A stretch of 64,000 nt of DNA from Heliocidaris tuberculata (Eukaryota; Echinodermata; Echinoidea; Camarodonta; Echinometridae). Below, in pieces: positions 35,447 through 47,144 of this stretch (positions are counted from its first letter, which is position 1; each line of letters begins with the position of its first letter). The notes beneath the pieces were generated by a model, which ran no database searches, was not told the origin of the DNA, and worked only from the letters and a program-made list of their open reading frames with translations. The stretch covers positions 6,903,566-6,967,565 of the forward strand of contig CM046852.1 in assembly GCA_025618425.1 (NCBI GenBank), in the 5' to 3' direction. The position numbers were made by a program, and so were the translations under genes.

Positions 35447-38400
35447 CTGAAAAAAAAAGGAATTTAAAAAGTGCATGAATGCCAACTGTCTAGCCATATA
35501 CATGTATATATACATTTTTTTTTTTTTTTTTTTTTGGGGGGGGGGGGGGGGGACTCTTAGGACTAGGGGGATAGATATTTTGATTTTTAAAGCAACTCTA
35601 CCCAATTCAAATGAAAGACAGAGCACTTCGATTTGAGATGATGATCAGAGCTAAAATCAGTTATAAATTTTCAGTTCGCTACATGTAGTTCCTCAAAATG
35701 CCTGTTACTTAATAAGTGTGAACAGACTGGTCGATATCTCTCACCTGAAGATAGAGACCTGACTGGTGATGACTGTATTCTTGGAGACCTGACTGGTGAT
35801 GAATGTATGCCTGGAGACCTGACTGGTGTTGACTGTATGCCTGAAAACTGTATGCCTGGAGATCTGACTTGAGCTGACTGGGCACCCTTAACAACCTCAG
35901 CATAAGTGGACAAGACCATAGGTTCTGTAGTGAGCACCGTGTCTGAAAAAAAAAAAGGAATTTAAAAAGTGCATGAATGCCAACTGTCTAGCCATATACA
36001 TGTATATATACATTTTTTTTTTTTTTGGGGGGGGGCTCTTAGGACTAGGGGGATAGATATTTTGATTTTTAAAGCAACTCTACCCAATTCAAGTGAAAGA
36101 CAGAGCACTTCGATTTGAGATGATGATCAGAGCTAAAATCAGTTATAAATTTTCAGTTCGCTAGTTCCTCAAAATGCCTGTTAATAAGTGTGAACAGACT
36201 GGTCGATATCTCTCACCTGAAGACAGAGACCTGACTGGTGATGACTCTATGCCTGGAGACCTGACTGGTGACGATTGTATGCCCGGAGACCTGACTTGAG
36301 CTGACTTGAGCTGACACCCTTAACAACCTCAGCATAATTGGACATGACCATAGGTTCCGTAGTGAGCGCCATGTCTGAAAGTAAAAGAATAAAAACACAT
36401 AAATACCTACTTTATAGGTGTTTTATTGGGGGGGGGGGGGGGGCCCAGGGGGCTCTTGGGAATAAGGTAATAGAGATTTTGGCCTTAAAGCAACTCTCGG
36501 CAATTTAAAGGAAAGACAACACCACGTCGATTCGACATGACAATCAAAGCTAAAACAGTTATAAATTTTCAGTTTGCTAGTTCCTCAAAATGTCTGTTAA
36601 AAAGTGTGTTTAGTCTTTGGCCAATATCTCTCACCTAATGATAGAGGTTCTATAAGATAAAATTGGGAAAACCGAAAGTTAGATAAATGCTGCTTGTAAA
36701 AAATGGTCAAAAGCATAGGGTGCACTAGATATATATATTGGGAAGTATACAGAAAAAAAATGAAATGCTGTGCTAAATGTAACAAAAAGGCTATCATTTC
36801 TATTTTGATTATCTTTGCAGAAAAAACAACACATTTGAAGTTGCAACAAGTACATGTATTTTCAATTACCTAGACTTATGTAATGCTGCTCTCCAATATG
36901 TCCCAGAAGAAGGGGGCGATCAGAGCTGGGACCAGATGAATCGCAGGCCAAAATTTTGTTCACAATGTATCCTTGTCTTGTGCTGTCTTCCTGACTGGTG
37001 ACAATATGTAAATCACGTCCTAACATTCTCGCCATTCCCCGAACAGCAACCGCATCTACCCAAGTGCCTGTATTGCTCATGTCAGCCAGGTATTCAGAGG
37101 TACAGAATTCTGCCAGAGGGTCATCATCATCATCCTACATTGAACATGATGAAAACATGATATATTAGTGTTATCTTGAGTTGTAACTTGTATTTATGGT
37201 AGCTTGTACACTGTAAGGTCTTACAAATTGTGTACATAGCGACAACGATAATACAACTCATACAATTATAAAGTGTCATCACTGAATCAACAACATGAAA
37301 ATCACTGTTACCTTATTACGAATATTCTCTTCCTACACTTCCTTATAAAATACTGTTAAAATTTAAATCATAATTATACTTGGTGCAACCTATTTTGCGA
37401 ATTTGGCATTTTTAAATACATTACCAAATGTTCAACGTGCCAAATTTATTTTTCAATGCCAGCTAAATTTAATGAAGATGTCTCAAAGACAGTAAACTTT
37501 TTAAAACTATTTTTGACAACCTACATATGCAATGGAATTATGTAATTTTTCTATGATACAAATTTTACATTTATGTCCCAAACAATCTTTCATTTCAATT
37601 CGGCCAATCTGATTGTCGGCTTAACGGGCTTACTTGTACTTCTAACAAAATAATCAAATTTAATGCCGCCACATCGAAGGAATCGTCAATACGTGAAGGC
37701 CTATTAGAAAAAGTACTGATAAATACCTGCAGTCAAAGCATAAATCTTACCAAAGTTCGAAGACTGTTAACGAGCTGACATCGCAGCTGCTTGTAGCCAC
37801 GTGATTCCAGCCCTAAACGCTCCAGTTGGTCAGCTATGCAGTGAAAAAAACAGTTTCCATCCCGCGGCACATCTCTCCTGATGATCATCCCAAGAGACGT
37901 GACATTCTCCTCCAGACGCTTGAGAAAAGACTGTTTCCTACTCCTAGGCTTACGGCTGTCTTCACCTTGAGACACAATGGTCTCTGAAGAAAAGAATATT
38001 TCTATATTCTGTATAAGCCCTAAGCCTACAAACAAGCATGAGCATTAATACTGTATAACTTTGGTAACTCTGATTGAAAGTTTATCTGTATCCTTAAGGT
38101 TGTTTGCGGACATATATCCCATGCGACACCTGCCTGGCGGCCATGCACCTACACTGTAAATCTGAACTAAACACAAGTCATAATAAACACAAATGACATA
38201 CATGTATCTGTAACGTGTTTTTTTTGTGAACACTTAAACGTGTTTATAGATTTTTTGTACAGTAAACTCGTATTCAATTCATGAACGATGTTTATAAAAA
38301 TAAAAACTTTTGCATGAGCGACACTAAGGTGTTAAGCCAATGGAAAATGTGTTTATAAAAATATATACTACTCACTCTGTTTAGAAATAAACACATTTCA

Positions 38401-39073
38401 AATGACCTAAACACTTGAGTAAACACATTTCCCACATCTGGAAAAGTGTTTATTTTATAAACATTGTGTTTATGTTGAATACGAGTTTACTGTACAAAAA
38501 ATATAAACATGTTTAAGTGTTTAAAAGAACGTTACAGATATGTGTTTATTATGTGTTTAGTTCAGATTTACAATGTATTACTACTAGTATATCAGTGACA
38601 AAGCCCTCTGCCTATATTAGATGCATGCGATGCCGTGTGACCCCACCCCAGTTTTCTTTTTATTTTACGCCAGCAAAACTTGATGGCATGTCATTCCCAC
38701 AATTATTTTAAAATCTGTGGAATCAATATTTCTTATCATTAATAATCCGTCTTATCTCCATTCCCCATTCAAATCAATGTAAATTTTCACTCCGTTTTAT
38801 TAAAAAAACACACACAAACGCGGTGATACCACTTCAAAATGGCATTTTTTTTTATTGTACTTGCACTCTGAAAGTTCTTATTGAAATTTATGGATGGGAA
38901 GAAATGGTAGTGTACAACCTTAATTTAAGTTCAATATTTGGTGTTAGGCCTACGCCTTAAATTGGGTACATACCATCATCAGGGCAGCATTTCCTCTTCT
39001 TTGTGGAGGTGATTCCAAAATCCAGGAGGGTGCATGGGCCTTTGGCATTTTTTCTCTTTTTTTTTGAAGCCAT
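32826..39073 (-). CDS. OTU cysteine protease - hAT transposase fusion protein (6-exon model, 1138 aa)
   Basis: Exons: 38974..39073, 37751..37983, 36870..37134, 35745..35942 and 32826..35446, all with consensus splice sites and matching phases (1, 0, 1, 1); joined length 3417 nt. Exon 1 starts MASKKKRKNAKG, a possible nuclear signal. Residues about 68-199 form an OTU fold: RRDVPRDGNCFFHCIADQL gives Asp75 and the nucleophile Cys78, and GEQHYISL gives His195. A linker of SPVRSPGIQS repeats follows, then a TTF-type zinc finger (LCKYC, about residue 450) and a hAT transposase ending in the dimerisation region. An extra exon copy, 36217..36374, would break the frame and is left out. OTU enzymes cleave ubiquitin-type conjugates; hAT transposases move DNA. 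Either a transposon-encoded or a domesticated protein is possible; no flanking inverted termini were found. Transcript support is needed to prove the joining. Confidence 0.75.
35161..35375 (-). repeat. 30-bp coding minisatellite (SPVRSPGIQS repeats)
   Basis: Seven to eight near-identical 30-bp units encoding (S)PVRSPGIQS on the minus strand, between the OTU half and the transposase. The length of a multiple of three keeps the frame open. SP/RSP motifs suggest a flexible, possibly phosphorylated linker. Confidence 0.9.
35366..36640 (-). repeat. Tandem duplication of linker exon plus intron (three blocks)
   Basis: Each block contains the exon start (acceptor, then TTEPMV, S/N-Y-AEVVKG), the SPVRSPGIQS units, a poly-G/T intron patch, and a shared intron stretch with the words GATAGATATTTTGATTTT, AGCAACTCTACCCAATTC and GGTCGATATCTCTCACC. 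The first two blocks are offset by about 500 bp and nearly identical; the third (36300..36640) is more diverged. Confidence 0.9.
36217..36374 (-). pseudogene. Decayed third copy of the duplicated linker exon
   Basis: Good acceptor (TTTACTTTCAG) and donor (CAG/GTGAGA), starting in phase as MALTTEPMVMSNYAEVVKGV. Small indels near 36300..36316 shift the frame, and a TAG follows within the repeats. Including it would truncate the protein before the transposase, so splicing must skip it or yield an OTU-only product. Confidence 0.7.
36870..37983 (-). CDS. OTU-domain exons (exons 2 and 3 of the fusion gene)
   Basis: Exon 2 (37751..37983) encodes a basic stretch (KPRSRKQSF) and the OTU N-terminal half with the DGNC nucleophile motif. 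Exon 3 (36870..37134) begins with five Asp codons, continues PLAEFCTSEYLADMSNTGTW, then VRGMARMLGRDLHIV, and ends GHIGEQHYISL with the catalytic His. The intron joins in phase 0. Asp, Cys and His are all present, so the protease could be active. Length (about 130 aa) is usual for an OTU domain. Confidence 0.85.
38150..38577. mobile_element. Foldback element packed with TGTTTA motif, in intron 1 of the fusion gene
   Basis: TA-CACTGTAAATCTGAACTAAA at the left and TTTAGTTCAGATTTACAATG-TA at the right; arms of about 150 bp pair imperfectly. GTGTTTA/TAAACAC words occur more than ten times. Ends and TA flanks match the element at 48949. Confidence 0.8.
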
Positions 39074-39349
39074 GCTGCAATTTAAACATGACTGCAAGTT
39101 TGCAGGACTAGAGTAGATTCAGCCCATGTCCTGTTGTTGCATATTTATTTATATAGATTATAAAAACATTTTTATTAAAAAGAAAAACATATTTTACAAA
39201 AGATCTAAATATTAAGAAGATGTAAAAAAAAAAAGATATTTTCAAAATTAGGCTAGTATGTCATTTCCATCTCTTTGTTTGCAATTAGGTAGGGCCGTAG
39301 GGGCCTGGGGGTATAATCAATAAACACATGAGATGCCGGGTATTCCGTG

Positions 39350-39620
39350 CACTATTATAAGCTGGGACTAAGTCCATACTAAGGCTTAAGCTGGAATTTT
39401 AGTCCCTGCTTTTATGGAATGCCATAGCTGCATCACTTTAAAATTAATGTCAATGCAACATTAGTTTTGTTTGTGCATTTCATTGCTGAATTTGTATGAT
39501 TTATACACAGAACATGATGGAACAACGAATGGCATTCCATAAAAGTATGTACTAAGACTAAGTCTGTGTTAGTCCAGGCCATGGTCCAGGCTTAACTTAG
39601 TCTGTGCTATTGGAATGACT
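39350..39620. repeat. MITE-like inverted repeat
   Basis: CTTTTATGGAATGCCAT (about 39409) pairs with ATGGCATTCCATAAAAG (about 39528); GGGACTAAGTC- and GGCTTAAG-like words flank both. About 260 bp, just upstream of the fusion gene's start codon, so it could overlap its promoter. Confidence 0.5.
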
Positions 39621-39842
39621 AGGTCTATGGTCTGATTGGTCTCTAATGTCTCTAATTAATGATGGAGGGTCTGAAAGGCAATCAGTAAACACCCAGGGCT
39701 GCGTTTATTATAAGTTTCACGGTATTCTTGGCACGAAGCAGACGACGACAGACGAGTGTTTGTTCAGTGATAAACAGATCCAGTCACTGCAGAGCCCACC
39801 CTAACTGCGACAGCCGCCGCACGCAGTGCGGCGCCCACCCGT

Positions 39843-39958
39843 GAGTTGAGTAAGTAGTGGGGGCATGCTTTCCCTTCGCGGCCGAACGGAGCGAACGGGC
39901 CCCGCCCAGCTCGCGCCACGGCCACGGCGGGGATGCATGTCCCCACTACTTAATCAAC
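39843..39958. repeat. GC-rich foldback hairpin
   Basis: AGTTGAGTAAGTAGTGGGGG pairs with CCCCACTACTTAATCAACT across a GC-rich loop containing CGAACGGAGCGAACG. The short frames on both strands here are not considered genes. Confidence 0.6.
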
Positions 39959-40384
39959 TGCACTAGCGTCGAAAGTTTTTATCAATTAACCTGCAGCAGA
40001 GCTGCATTTATATATTTGGGCCAAGTAAAAATTATTTACCTATATGGATACTTGTATTGTGCTTTGGTATAATTGTCTAGAATGACGAGTTGCCTCGAAT
40101 GATACCATAACGGTCCTGCACTGTATACATCCAGTGACTTTAAGTTGAATGATGCTGCCTGCATGCTGCGCATGCCGCGTATGTGCAGCTAGCCGGCCTG
40201 CTTCCTCGAGGGTTGCAAGCATAGTTGCAAGGCAGCGTACGTACGATCAAAAGTCGCATGCATAAACCTATGCGTGCCGCGCCGCATATCTGATCTGGCA
40301 TGGCAGTACAGTACTTAGGCCTACTTTGCGACGGAGAATGAAACAATGGGTAATGAATAGGGCCTACGCAGTATCTTGCATGAT

Positions 40385-40435
40385 CAGGTCGGCAGAATTT
40401 CTTGGGGGGGGGGGAACGCCAAGAAAGACGGCGCC

Positions 40436-40469
<34 letters not shown>

Positions 40470-40545
40470 CGGCGCGAAAAGGGGGGGGGGGGGGGGGGGG
40501 TCCGGACCCCCGCGACCCCCCCCCCCCTGGATCCGCCTATGCCAA
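40385..40545. repeat. Homopolymer cluster ending in a hAT-type terminus
   Basis: G run, A run of about 27, G run of about 20 and C run, ending GGATCCGCCTATG, similar to the other G/C-run hAT MITEs. No convincing 8-bp flank. Confidence 0.5.
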
Positions 40546-40549
40546 TGTG

Positions 40550-42420
40550 ACTTTGAAATCTATATCATGGTGAAGAGTAACTTGTTGTCAGTCCAGTGGT
40601 ACCTCATTCATGATATTTCTGCAATGGGTGACTGAGCACCAAGGTTTTTAAAAGGTATTGTCCAAATCTCCTTGTTCCAAGGTTTGGGCTGATGCAACGG
40701 ATGTGGGTCAAGACATATGAATGTGTTACTCTACCGGTAATCTCATTTTAAAAGTTATATTCTCTGTGCTACAATGCTTCATTTTTAAAAAAAGTGATCC
40801 AGTGTATCTAAGCTCTAAAATTACCTTTTTTCAATACATATGATAATCTTTAATTTAACAGCCTTCTAACTTCTTGTCTCGTGATGACTAAAAACTCTCT
40901 GCTCATTCGTCCATGGCACAATTTCACCTGCATTATAAGGTGCACACGATGTTTTTCGCGAATAGCACATGAACCCAAAGGTTTAAGGACTAAAAAGAAG
41001 AAAAAGAAGGATACATGTGTTGAGGATTACCAAGGTAGTAGATTTTCAAGAAAAAAGATAGCTTCCCAAATAAAATGATGCCCATTTTGAATGACTTAGT
41101 AAAAAGGCTTATACCTTAAAAGAGGGATGCGAATGAAGCCAAGATTGTGTTATCATGGCAAATAATAATAAATTTAGCTTGTAATAAGCCCTTTCTTGAG
41201 TTTGAGTTGACTTTACCATCTTTTCTATTCAAATGCACAAAATCAATTGAAAATAACTCAGCAATATTTTTTTCCAACTGAAGTAACTAATAATGCATAA
41301 TTGGTTTGACCCACATTCGATGCTTCAGCCCAAACTTGGTAAAAGAGGATTTTCACGATACTTTTTGAAAAGCCTGCCGCTCAGTCATCTGTGGCAGCAA
41401 AGTTATGAATAAGGTATCATTACACAGAATGATTATAAGTGGCTCTTTACCACCGGCGTAAATCCGGTTCAAGGAGTGGGGGATATGATCGCAATATTGA
41501 GCGGAAATTTCCAAAGTCTGGGCTCACCGGTAATCAAGGCCTATTTCGGGGGGGGGGGGGGGCACCTACAACGGGAAAGATATAACATCTCTAAACATTG
41601 GCATATATACCCTACATTGTGATTACATTTATAGGGATTTCAATTATGTTCCTCTCTTACATGCTCTAATATAATTTACTTAAGCATCAAAGTTTGCAGT
41701 TGGGTTTTGCTGACCTACATATTAATGTGCGAGCGAGGGAAGCGAGCGGGCAATTTTTTAAGATCTGTGAGGCCGCATGGTGATCAATAACATCTTATAA
41801 AGAGGAAAAACCCAGTTCTGAAAGGTTTTTAAACACGGTCTCGGCCTGAGAGACTGAAAAGAGCTTCAATAAGTAACATAACTAAACACAACAAAAAAGT
41901 ACCCCCCCCCCTTAATCAAAATGGCGTAACCTTTTAGCGAAAAGGTTTTGAGCAGAATAACTTGGCAGGAGTGCTCCTACACTTATTTGATTATTTGATT
42001 ATTTGTAAAATTGAATGAAATGTTTCAAATTATGTACAATTTTCTTTATGAGAGAAAATAAAACTTTTGAAAACAAAAAAGGTCCCTTCAAATGATTAAG
42101 AGGCGGGGCCTAATGCCATTCGCATAATGATTTTCGCGCGTGCTGCTTTCCGTCTATTTTATAATACGTCTATGATCAGCCCTTTGGATCAGCCTAGAGC
42201 AGCGCGTTCCCCTTTCGCTGCTCCCCGCAGGTCCAGCTGGGCCTGTGTGGCGTGAGTGCATGGCAAATATCGCAGCTTTCACGCTAGACTTAAAACGCTA
42301 TCAGTATCGTTTCCCTTAAAAACCCGCGGATTAATTCCCACCGCTTCTCCTGTGTGAAGGGAAGGGGACGCGTAGCTCCAGCTCAAGCCAGTGCAAGCTT
42401 TTTTAGGAGGGGGTTCGCAC
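40550..42420. other. Intergenic, nothing recognised
   Basis: AT-rich; G run at 41549..41562; GCGAGCGAGGGAAGCGAGCG at 41732; an AATAAAACTTTTGAAAAC tail at about 42057 may be a LINE 3' end remnant. No coding exon supported. Confidence 0.3.
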
Positions 42421-42427
42421 CTTAAAT

Positions 42428-42612
<185 letters not shown>

Positions 42613-42767
42613 TTGTGTGCGCGCGCGCGGGCGCGAAGCGCGAAGTCCCTTGCGGCCGGGGTCCAGGGCCCGCTTAAGGGCCCTGGAAGCTCAGGGGTTT
42701 TAGATGCTCTCTGGTGCAATATCTGCCTTATTTCAGATATTTTACCCCAAATTTCTGACCAATACAT

Positions 42768-42930
42768 CAGTGGCGCAAATCCATTTTGAAATTCGGGGGG
42801 GGGGGGTACATTCGCCTCCACAATTCTCTGACAAGCAAAAAGAAGAAGACAAAAAGTTATTCAAAAAGGTGGGGGGGGGGGGAAACATTCGCCTATCTTC
42901 AGAAAGTTCTCCCCTGGACTTGCGCCCATG
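42768..42930. mobile_element. hAT-type MITE with perfect 8-bp target duplication
   Basis: CAGTGGCGCAAATCC at the left, GGACTTGCGCCCATG at the right; flanked by CAATACAT at 42760..42767 and 42931..42938. Internal G runs. 163 bp. Confidence 0.88.
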
Positions 42931-43094
42931 CAATACATCACAAATAATTTTACTTCTAAAACTTTAAAATCATGGGGAGACCGGCTCTCATATGATTGTA
43001 GTTCATCACTTTATTGGATGTAAAAGTCGAACAAAGGAAAAGAATATACTAGTTACTTTTACTATATTACTTAGAGTCTACCGTAACTAACAGC

Positions 43095-44413
43095 CAGGGG
43101 CGTCGCTAGAACATTTTGAATGGGGGAGGGGGGGGGGGGGGTTGTGATACCCAAATTTGCCGACAAATTTTTAGGGTGTGATACCCAAATTTGCCGACAA
43201 AAATGCTGCACCCTAATGCCCCACACAAATAATAATAAAAGATAGTCGCAGATGGAGAGATCTTGATCATACGGGCCTATTTTTCGCAAGGAGGGGGTTG
43301 ACGCCTTTTGCCCGTATATATCAACTTTTCAATTTCTAAATTTTTCCGAGCGAGCAAAGCGAGTGAGCAATTTTTGAAAACTTTTTAATAGTGAAAATGT
43401 ACAGAAGTTACATACAGAACTTAATTAATCATTTGGGAACCTCGCTGCCCAAATATGTGGATATTATGGCACCTCGCTGCCCGAATATGAAGTGGTGATT
43501 GCCCGAAATATCAGAACTCTGAAAAACCTCGGGGTGGGGGAGGGGGGGGGGGGCGCTGCATCCCATTGACGAAAGGGACGCCTTTTGCCCTAATATCAAT
43601 TTTTCAATTTCTAAATGTTTGCGAGCTAAGCGAGCGAGCAAATTTTTAAAAAAACTTTTCGTAGTGAAAATGTACAGAAGTTACATACACAAGTTACATA
43701 ATATTATTATTATCTGAGCACCTTGCTTTCCAAATATTGGATATTCCAGCACCTCGCTGCCCAAATATAAATATCGGAACTTTGAAAATCCGCGGGGAGA
43801 GGGTGGGGGGCTACAGCCCATTGCCGAAAGGGGATGCCTTTTGCCCGAATATTAAAAGTCCAGTGTTCATGCGAGCGAGCGAAGCGAGCGAGCAAATTTT
43901 TAAAAAACTTTTCTTGGTGGAAATGTACTGAAGTTACATACACAAGTTACATAATATTATTAACTGGGAAACTTGCTTCCCAAAGATTTGGGTATTCCAG
44001 CACCTTTTTTGCTGCCCGAATATGAATATCGGAACTTTGAAAATCCGCGGGGTGGGGGAGGGGAGCTACAGCACCTTGATTGCCGAAAGGGGATGCCTTT
44101 TGCCCGAATGTTCAAGTTCCAGTTTTCTTGCGTGCGAGCGAAGCGAGCGCGCAAAAAAAATTGGCCAGTTCTTTTCTTCCCTTCCCTTTTCTTTAACTTC
44201 CTTTCTTTTGTTTCTTTTTTTTTTTCCTTTCCCTTTTCTTTTTTCTTTTTTTTTCTTCTTTCTCTTTTCTCCTTTTCCTTTTCTCTATCATCTTCCCTCT
44301 TTTTTTTCACTGAATGTTTGCAAATTTTCTTAGCTCTCTTCAACCACAAAAATTACTTCCCCCTTTTTTTTCCTAAGGGGGGGGGGGTTCGTGCGCACCC
44401 CGCGAACCCCTAG
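43095..44413 (+). repeat. Tandem array of about 260-bp units with GCGAGCGAAGCGAGC core
   Basis: CCTTTTGCCC recurs at about 43303, 43583, 43837 and 44096, each followed by a GAGCGAGCGAAGCGAGCGAG-like word, TGTACAGAAGTTACATAC, and a ...GGGGTGGGGG patch. The left edge CAGGGGCGTCGC resembles a hAT terminus; the right edge is a hairpin (GGGGTTCG / CGAACCCC). Related units in opposite orientation occur at 46380..47000. Confidence 0.7.
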
Positions 44414-44737
44414 TTTGTACGGTACTCTAGCTCCAGCAAATTGTATCTTTTGCCCAGATTTAGGTGAGCCGAGTCACTCAGATCCACTCAGATCCAGCAA
44501 ATTGTGTGGGTAAACACCGTGTGGTTGTGTGTGATAGTGATGACACAATTATGAACAGATGAGACAAATACGAAAATTCTTGGCCAGAGAGGAAAATGAC
44601 ATTGATTTATCTTCGTGTTTTTGTACCTTACTATCATTTCAACAAAAAATGAAACATATTGCAAAGTAGTTTATGATAAACAAATATATAATTTGCCAAT
44701 TGGAAACAGAAATGGTAGAAATTGCTCTCTCCAGAGA

Positions 44738-44738
44738 G

Positions 44739-44780
<42 letters not shown>
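44738..44780. repeat. (GA)n microsatellite
   Basis: About 21 GA units; a (CT)n tract follows at 45095..45122. Confidence 0.9.
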
Positions 44781-44782
<2 letters not shown>

Positions 44783-44902
44783 TCCCTAAAGCAGAATGAT
44801 TTCAGAAAGCGGAAAAATGTTGCCAAGGTAACCCGCATAAAATACTGCATCATATCTGAGGCTTATGGAACTGATGACTAGAAACTTATGAAAATTAGAC
44901 CA

Positions 44903-45042
44903 GGGCCCTCTTGCATAAAAATTTGCGATGAAATGCAACTCAAAAAAATAAACGCAACTCGATTTTCAACCAATCAGGATTTGGGACTTGCGTTTGATTT
45001 TTTGAGTTGCGTTTAATTGCAACTTTTTATGCAAGAGGGCCC
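44903..45042. mobile_element. Short MITE with GGGCCC termini and CCAATCA word near its centre, copy 1
   Basis: GGGCCCTCTTGCATAAAAA is inverted at the right as TTTTTATGCAAGAGGGCCC; internal AACGCAACTC / GAGTTGCGTT also pair; CCAATCA lies near the centre. Compare 57863..58009 and 61619..61755. Confidence 0.8.
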
Positions 45043-46107
45043 AGGGCCTATGTCATATAAGCCAACTCATCAAATTTTACTCTTTCTCTTCTCTAGTCTC
45101 TCTCTCTCTCTCTCTCTCTCTCCCTCCCTCCTTACTCTTCTCTTTCATCTCCATTTCTTTCCTCTCTTTCTCTCCCTTTATGTCTAAGTCTACATACCAC
45201 TCTCCATAGTGATAGACAGATAGAACAATCGCCCCCTAAACCCCCTCCTCCTCACGTTCGTCATACTTATGTAAATATTTTATGATTATTTTTATTCGAG
45301 GGGGTTTTTCTACCCATCCCCCCCCCCACAAATGTTCTGGACAATACTGGATTTGCCTCTATCTCGCTAGCTCCCATTTCACATCTTCCTAAGTTCCCTT
45401 TCATGCTAGCTCTTATCTGGTATTTTCTTGCGCACTCTTCTTCTTCAGACGGTGCATAATGCTTGTTTTGAAGCTGGGCACACCGAAACATTTTAACATA
45501 CGAGAAATCTGAATATTTTTTATAAACGTTTTGAATTGTGATTTCAACAGCGAATGCAGGCCTTTAGGCCATAGCAAGGGGTCTTATGATGAATGTGTAT
45601 GTAGCATGAGGTACATGTCGTTGTTTGAAAGGGGGGGGGGCTGGGTAGAAAAGAAGAGCCAGCATGAGAATCGGGAGAGAGGGGGGGGGGGGAATGCTAT
45701 CCTTGTCATTACGTTTTAAATTATTTGCGCTTTCTGATAAAATAACTTTCTTTGTTCATGTTATTGTCTTCTTTTTTTTCTTTTTTTTTACCCCAATGAG
45801 AGTGTCTTTTGTTTCCTCGATTCGTGCTTAAGAGCAATAAGCAATTAATTTTATTCTACTAGATTTCTGAAATCTTTTCTAATCAGCAAATTTTACTGCC
45901 ATGAACAATTTCAATTTAATTAAATGCACATTGATGGCGGGATATGACTTTCGTATCTATTATATCATTCATTTAAAAAAAAAAATTGCACAAAGGTTCA
46001 GATTATTAGCGCTAAACCTTCTTATTCCGGACATTAAATGGAGTCTCTCACTTCGTAAGAACTCATTGCATTTGTGAACGCTTTTATAGAATCTAACGGA
46101 TTATACC
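45043..46107. other. Intergenic, low complexity
   Basis: CT-rich 45080..45180, C run 45319..45327, G runs 45632..45640 and 45680..45691. No gene recognised. Confidence 0.3.
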
Positions 46108-46115
46108 CCTGTATG

Positions 46116-47090
46116 CAGTGGCGGCACCAAAGGGGGGGGGGGCATGAGGGGGGCATTTGCCCCCCAGTCTGAAGCTTTGCCCCCCCAGTTGCCCCCCCCC
46201 CAATAATTTTCGGAGTGAAAAAAAAAAGGGTGGAAAATGAAAAAGAAAAGAAAAGGAAAGAAAAAAGTGAAAAAGGAATGGAGAAAAGAAGGAAAAAAAA
46301 AAAATGGAAACTTGGAAAGCAGTGGCGGCATCAAGTTGGGGGGGGGGGGCATGGGGCAAATTTGTTCGCTCAGCTCGTGTAAATATCCTCATATTTGGGT
46401 AGTTTTATAGCCGAATAATTTCTGTACATTTCCACTATAATAGTGTCAAAATATTTGCTCGCTCGCTTCGCTCGCTCGCAATACAGGCCTATAACTCCCA
46501 CCACATAATCAGGCCGTGAGATGATCAAATGTCCTCATATTGGGGTAGTTTTATAGCCAAATAATCATTTCTGTACATTTTCACCACAAAAAGTTTCAAA
46601 ATTTTTGCCCGTTCGCAATGTATAACTACCACCTTATTATCGGGCAGCAAGATGCTCAAATGTCCTCATATCTGGGTAGTTTCATAGCCGAATATAATTT
46701 CTGTACATTTTCACGACAAAAAGTGTTCGCATTAAATAACTACCACCTCATAATCGGGTAGCAAGATGCTCAAATGTCCTCATGCATATTGGAGTAGTTT
46801 TATAGCCGAATATGTAATTTCTGTACATTTTTACTACGAAAAATGTCAAAATTTTTGCTCGCTCGCTTCGCTCGCTCGCAGTATATATCTAACACCTCTT
46901 TATAATCGGGCAGTTCAGCTAGATGCTCAAAATGTCCTCGTATCTGGGTAGGTTTATAGCCGAATATTCTGTACATTTTCACCACAAAAAGTGTCAATTT
47001 TTTTTTTGTCCGCCCTTGCCCCCCAACATTTTCTTTTACCCCCCATTTGCCCCCCCCCCCCCCACTTTAAAAATCCTGGTGCCGCCACTG
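46116..47090. mobile_element. 975-bp hAT-type element with perfect 8-bp target duplication
   Basis: CAGTGGCGGCACC at the left, GGTGCCGCCACTG at the right (exact complement), flanked by CCTGTATG at 46108..46115 and 47091..47098. The interior holds five diverged 110-160-bp repeats (TCCTCATAT...GGGTAGTTTTATAGCC...) with GCTCGCTCGCTTCGCTCGC cores, and a second terminus-like CAGTGGCGGCATCA at 46320. No transposase. Confidence 0.88.
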
Positions 47091-47144
47091 CCTGTATGTT
47101 GTTTCTGAATTTTTCTTACAATACATATTTAGGTCAAACACAAC

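Noticed and set aside
39764..40072. Opposed GC-rich frames near 39.8-40.0 kb
   Set aside because: They span a GC-rich hairpin; peptides are A/R/G-rich without domain or splice support.
44383..44414. Helitron-like 3' end (hairpin then CTAG-T)
   Set aside because: The GGGGTTCG/CGAACCCC stem touches the CTAG with no gap, no 5' TC partner was found, and G runs make such hairpins common here.
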